Below, piece after piece: positions 31,095 through 31,678 of a stretch of 31,678 nt of DNA (the stretch's first letter is position 1; every line of letters starts with the position of its first letter). Under the pieces are notes generated by a model, which did no database searches, was not told the origin of the DNA, and was given only the letters and a program-made list of their open reading frames with translations. The stretch covers positions 1-31,678 of the forward strand of contig PLYX01000191.1 in NCBI GenBank assembly GCA_003151895.1, written 5' to 3'. A program made the position numbers and the translations under genes. This DNA comes from Solirubrobacterales bacterium (GTDB taxonomy: Bacteria > Actinomycetota > Thermoleophilia > Solirubrobacterales > Solirubrobacteraceae).

Positions 31095-31678
31095 CTAGCG
31101 ACCCAACCCACCGGAGGAGAGTGGGCCTCCCTCCAGCACGCCACGGCCGCTCGCCGCGTCCCATCTGTCACCGATCGCCCAGTAGCTTCGGTTGACCGCC
31201 ACGGTCGGCGCCGAGAGAGCGCCTATGTGCGCGATCAGCCGATCCCACCGGACGGCGCTCAGCTCGCCCCGCACGACGATCGGCGACGGCATCCCTCGGC
31301 CGGAGCGTGTCGAGCGCGCGGCGCCGGCGGCCGGCGTGGAGCCGCCACGCGATGCGGCCGCGGCGGCGTCAAGCGGGTCGACTCGTCCGCTTGCGCCGGG
31401 CGGGTGCAGTGCAACGGCAAGCAGCGCCCAGTTCGCCAGGATCGGTCGAGGGTCGATCTCGCGTCGGTCGCGCGCGGGGCGGATCGCGAAGCGCAGGTGG
31501 CCGTCCCTCGCTCCGACCGGCACGCGCACACGACCGAGCACGGCGCCCTGCTTGACGAGCGACCCGCGGCGCAGTGGCAGTCTGACGTCTCGTGCGCCGA
31601 TCGATCTGTGCGAGGTCTTGGCCACGATGTAGCTTGCGGCGATGCCGCCGAGTCCGGAGTACGTGAACACGTCACCGT
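31095..31678 (-). CDS. C-terminal part of an unknown, possibly M23-like protein (partial)
   Basis: The frame is open to the window edge, so the start lies beyond 31678. The visible ~194 residues include GDVFTYSGLGGIAASYIVAK, RRGSLVKQGAVLGRVRVPVG and DGHLRFAIRPARDRREIDPR then PILANWALL. The order strand, 'V..G..LG.V', 'HLRFAI', 'IDP.PIL' is reminiscent of the end of M23 peptidase domains (YxHL…VxxGQxxG…HLHFE…xDPxxxL), but the catalytic His are not clear. A low-complexity Ala/Ser/Gly stretch and a short C-terminal tail (RLIAHIGALS, NRSYWAIGDRWDA) follow. Confidence 0.5.
   Translation of the reverse strand, partial: GDVFTYSGLGGIAASYIVAKTSHRSIGARDVRLPLRRGSLVKQGAVLGRVRVPVGARDGHLRFAIRPARDRREIDPRPILANWALLAVALHPPGASGRVDPLDAAAAASRGGSTPAAGAARSTRSGRGMPSPIVVRGELSAVRWDRLIAHIGALSAPTVAVNRSYWAIGDRWDAASGRGVLEGGPLSSGGLGR

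Overview
The window is very GC-rich DNA with GTG/TTG starts, several probably leaderless genes, a MobF relaxase of the actinobacterial style and an MmpL-type exporter. I read it as an actinobacterial chromosome, possibly of the Thermoleophilia; that placement is an inference from protein style, not from a marker gene. No complete rRNA or tRNA gene is present.

Left region (1-14.2 kb) looks like integrated mobile DNA carrying defence cargo. A MobF relaxase-helicase (minus strand) is followed by a possible origin-of-transfer hairpin, a C-terminally truncated GNAT gene, a peroxiredoxin and a CYTH-domain protein. Next comes a defence block: a GHKL (Hsp90/MutL-like) ATPase and an RHH/winged-helix protein on the minus strand, divergent from an Eco29kI-type GIY-YIG restriction endonuclease, a C5 cytosine methyltransferase, a Vsr mismatch endonuclease and a small basic protein. 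A large GmrSD-type (DUF262 + DUF1524) protein with a fused AlbA_2 domain follows on the minus strand.

Middle region (14.17-18.73 kb) is bracketed by two direct copies of the 3' half of a tRNA-Ala(CGC) gene (43 bp and 41 bp), the usual footprint of tyrosine-recombinase integration at a tRNA. Between them lies a decayed element: an integrase N-terminal remnant beside the left copy, a deleted TOTE-type helicase, a DUF6398 protein, a frameshifted fragment, an intact RHH antitoxin with a frameshifted toxin, and an intact AbiEi antitoxin with an internally deleted AbiEii toxin. Inside the helicase remnant, at its deletion junction, are three consecutive perfect 24-bp palindromes with unrelated 10-bp stems and the same CATG centre. 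This is the most striking unexplained structure in the window. Hairpins lie about 100 bp upstream of both tRNA-like copies, which fits tandem integration of two elements at one tRNA gene lying left of the window.

Right region (18.7-31.7 kb) looks more like ordinary chromosome: a VapBC pair, an RHH/DUF433-like antitoxin with a DUF5615 PIN-like toxin, a two-domain cupin, LtrA, a 5 x 24-bp tandem repeat in the ltrA/mmpL divergent promoter, an MmpL exporter with Leu/Gly repeats plus a secreted protein, a TenA/PqqC-like pseudogene, a membrane-anchored cupredoxin, a haloalkane-dehalogenase-like hydrolase, an SDR, a LysR regulator and a partial gene at the right edge.
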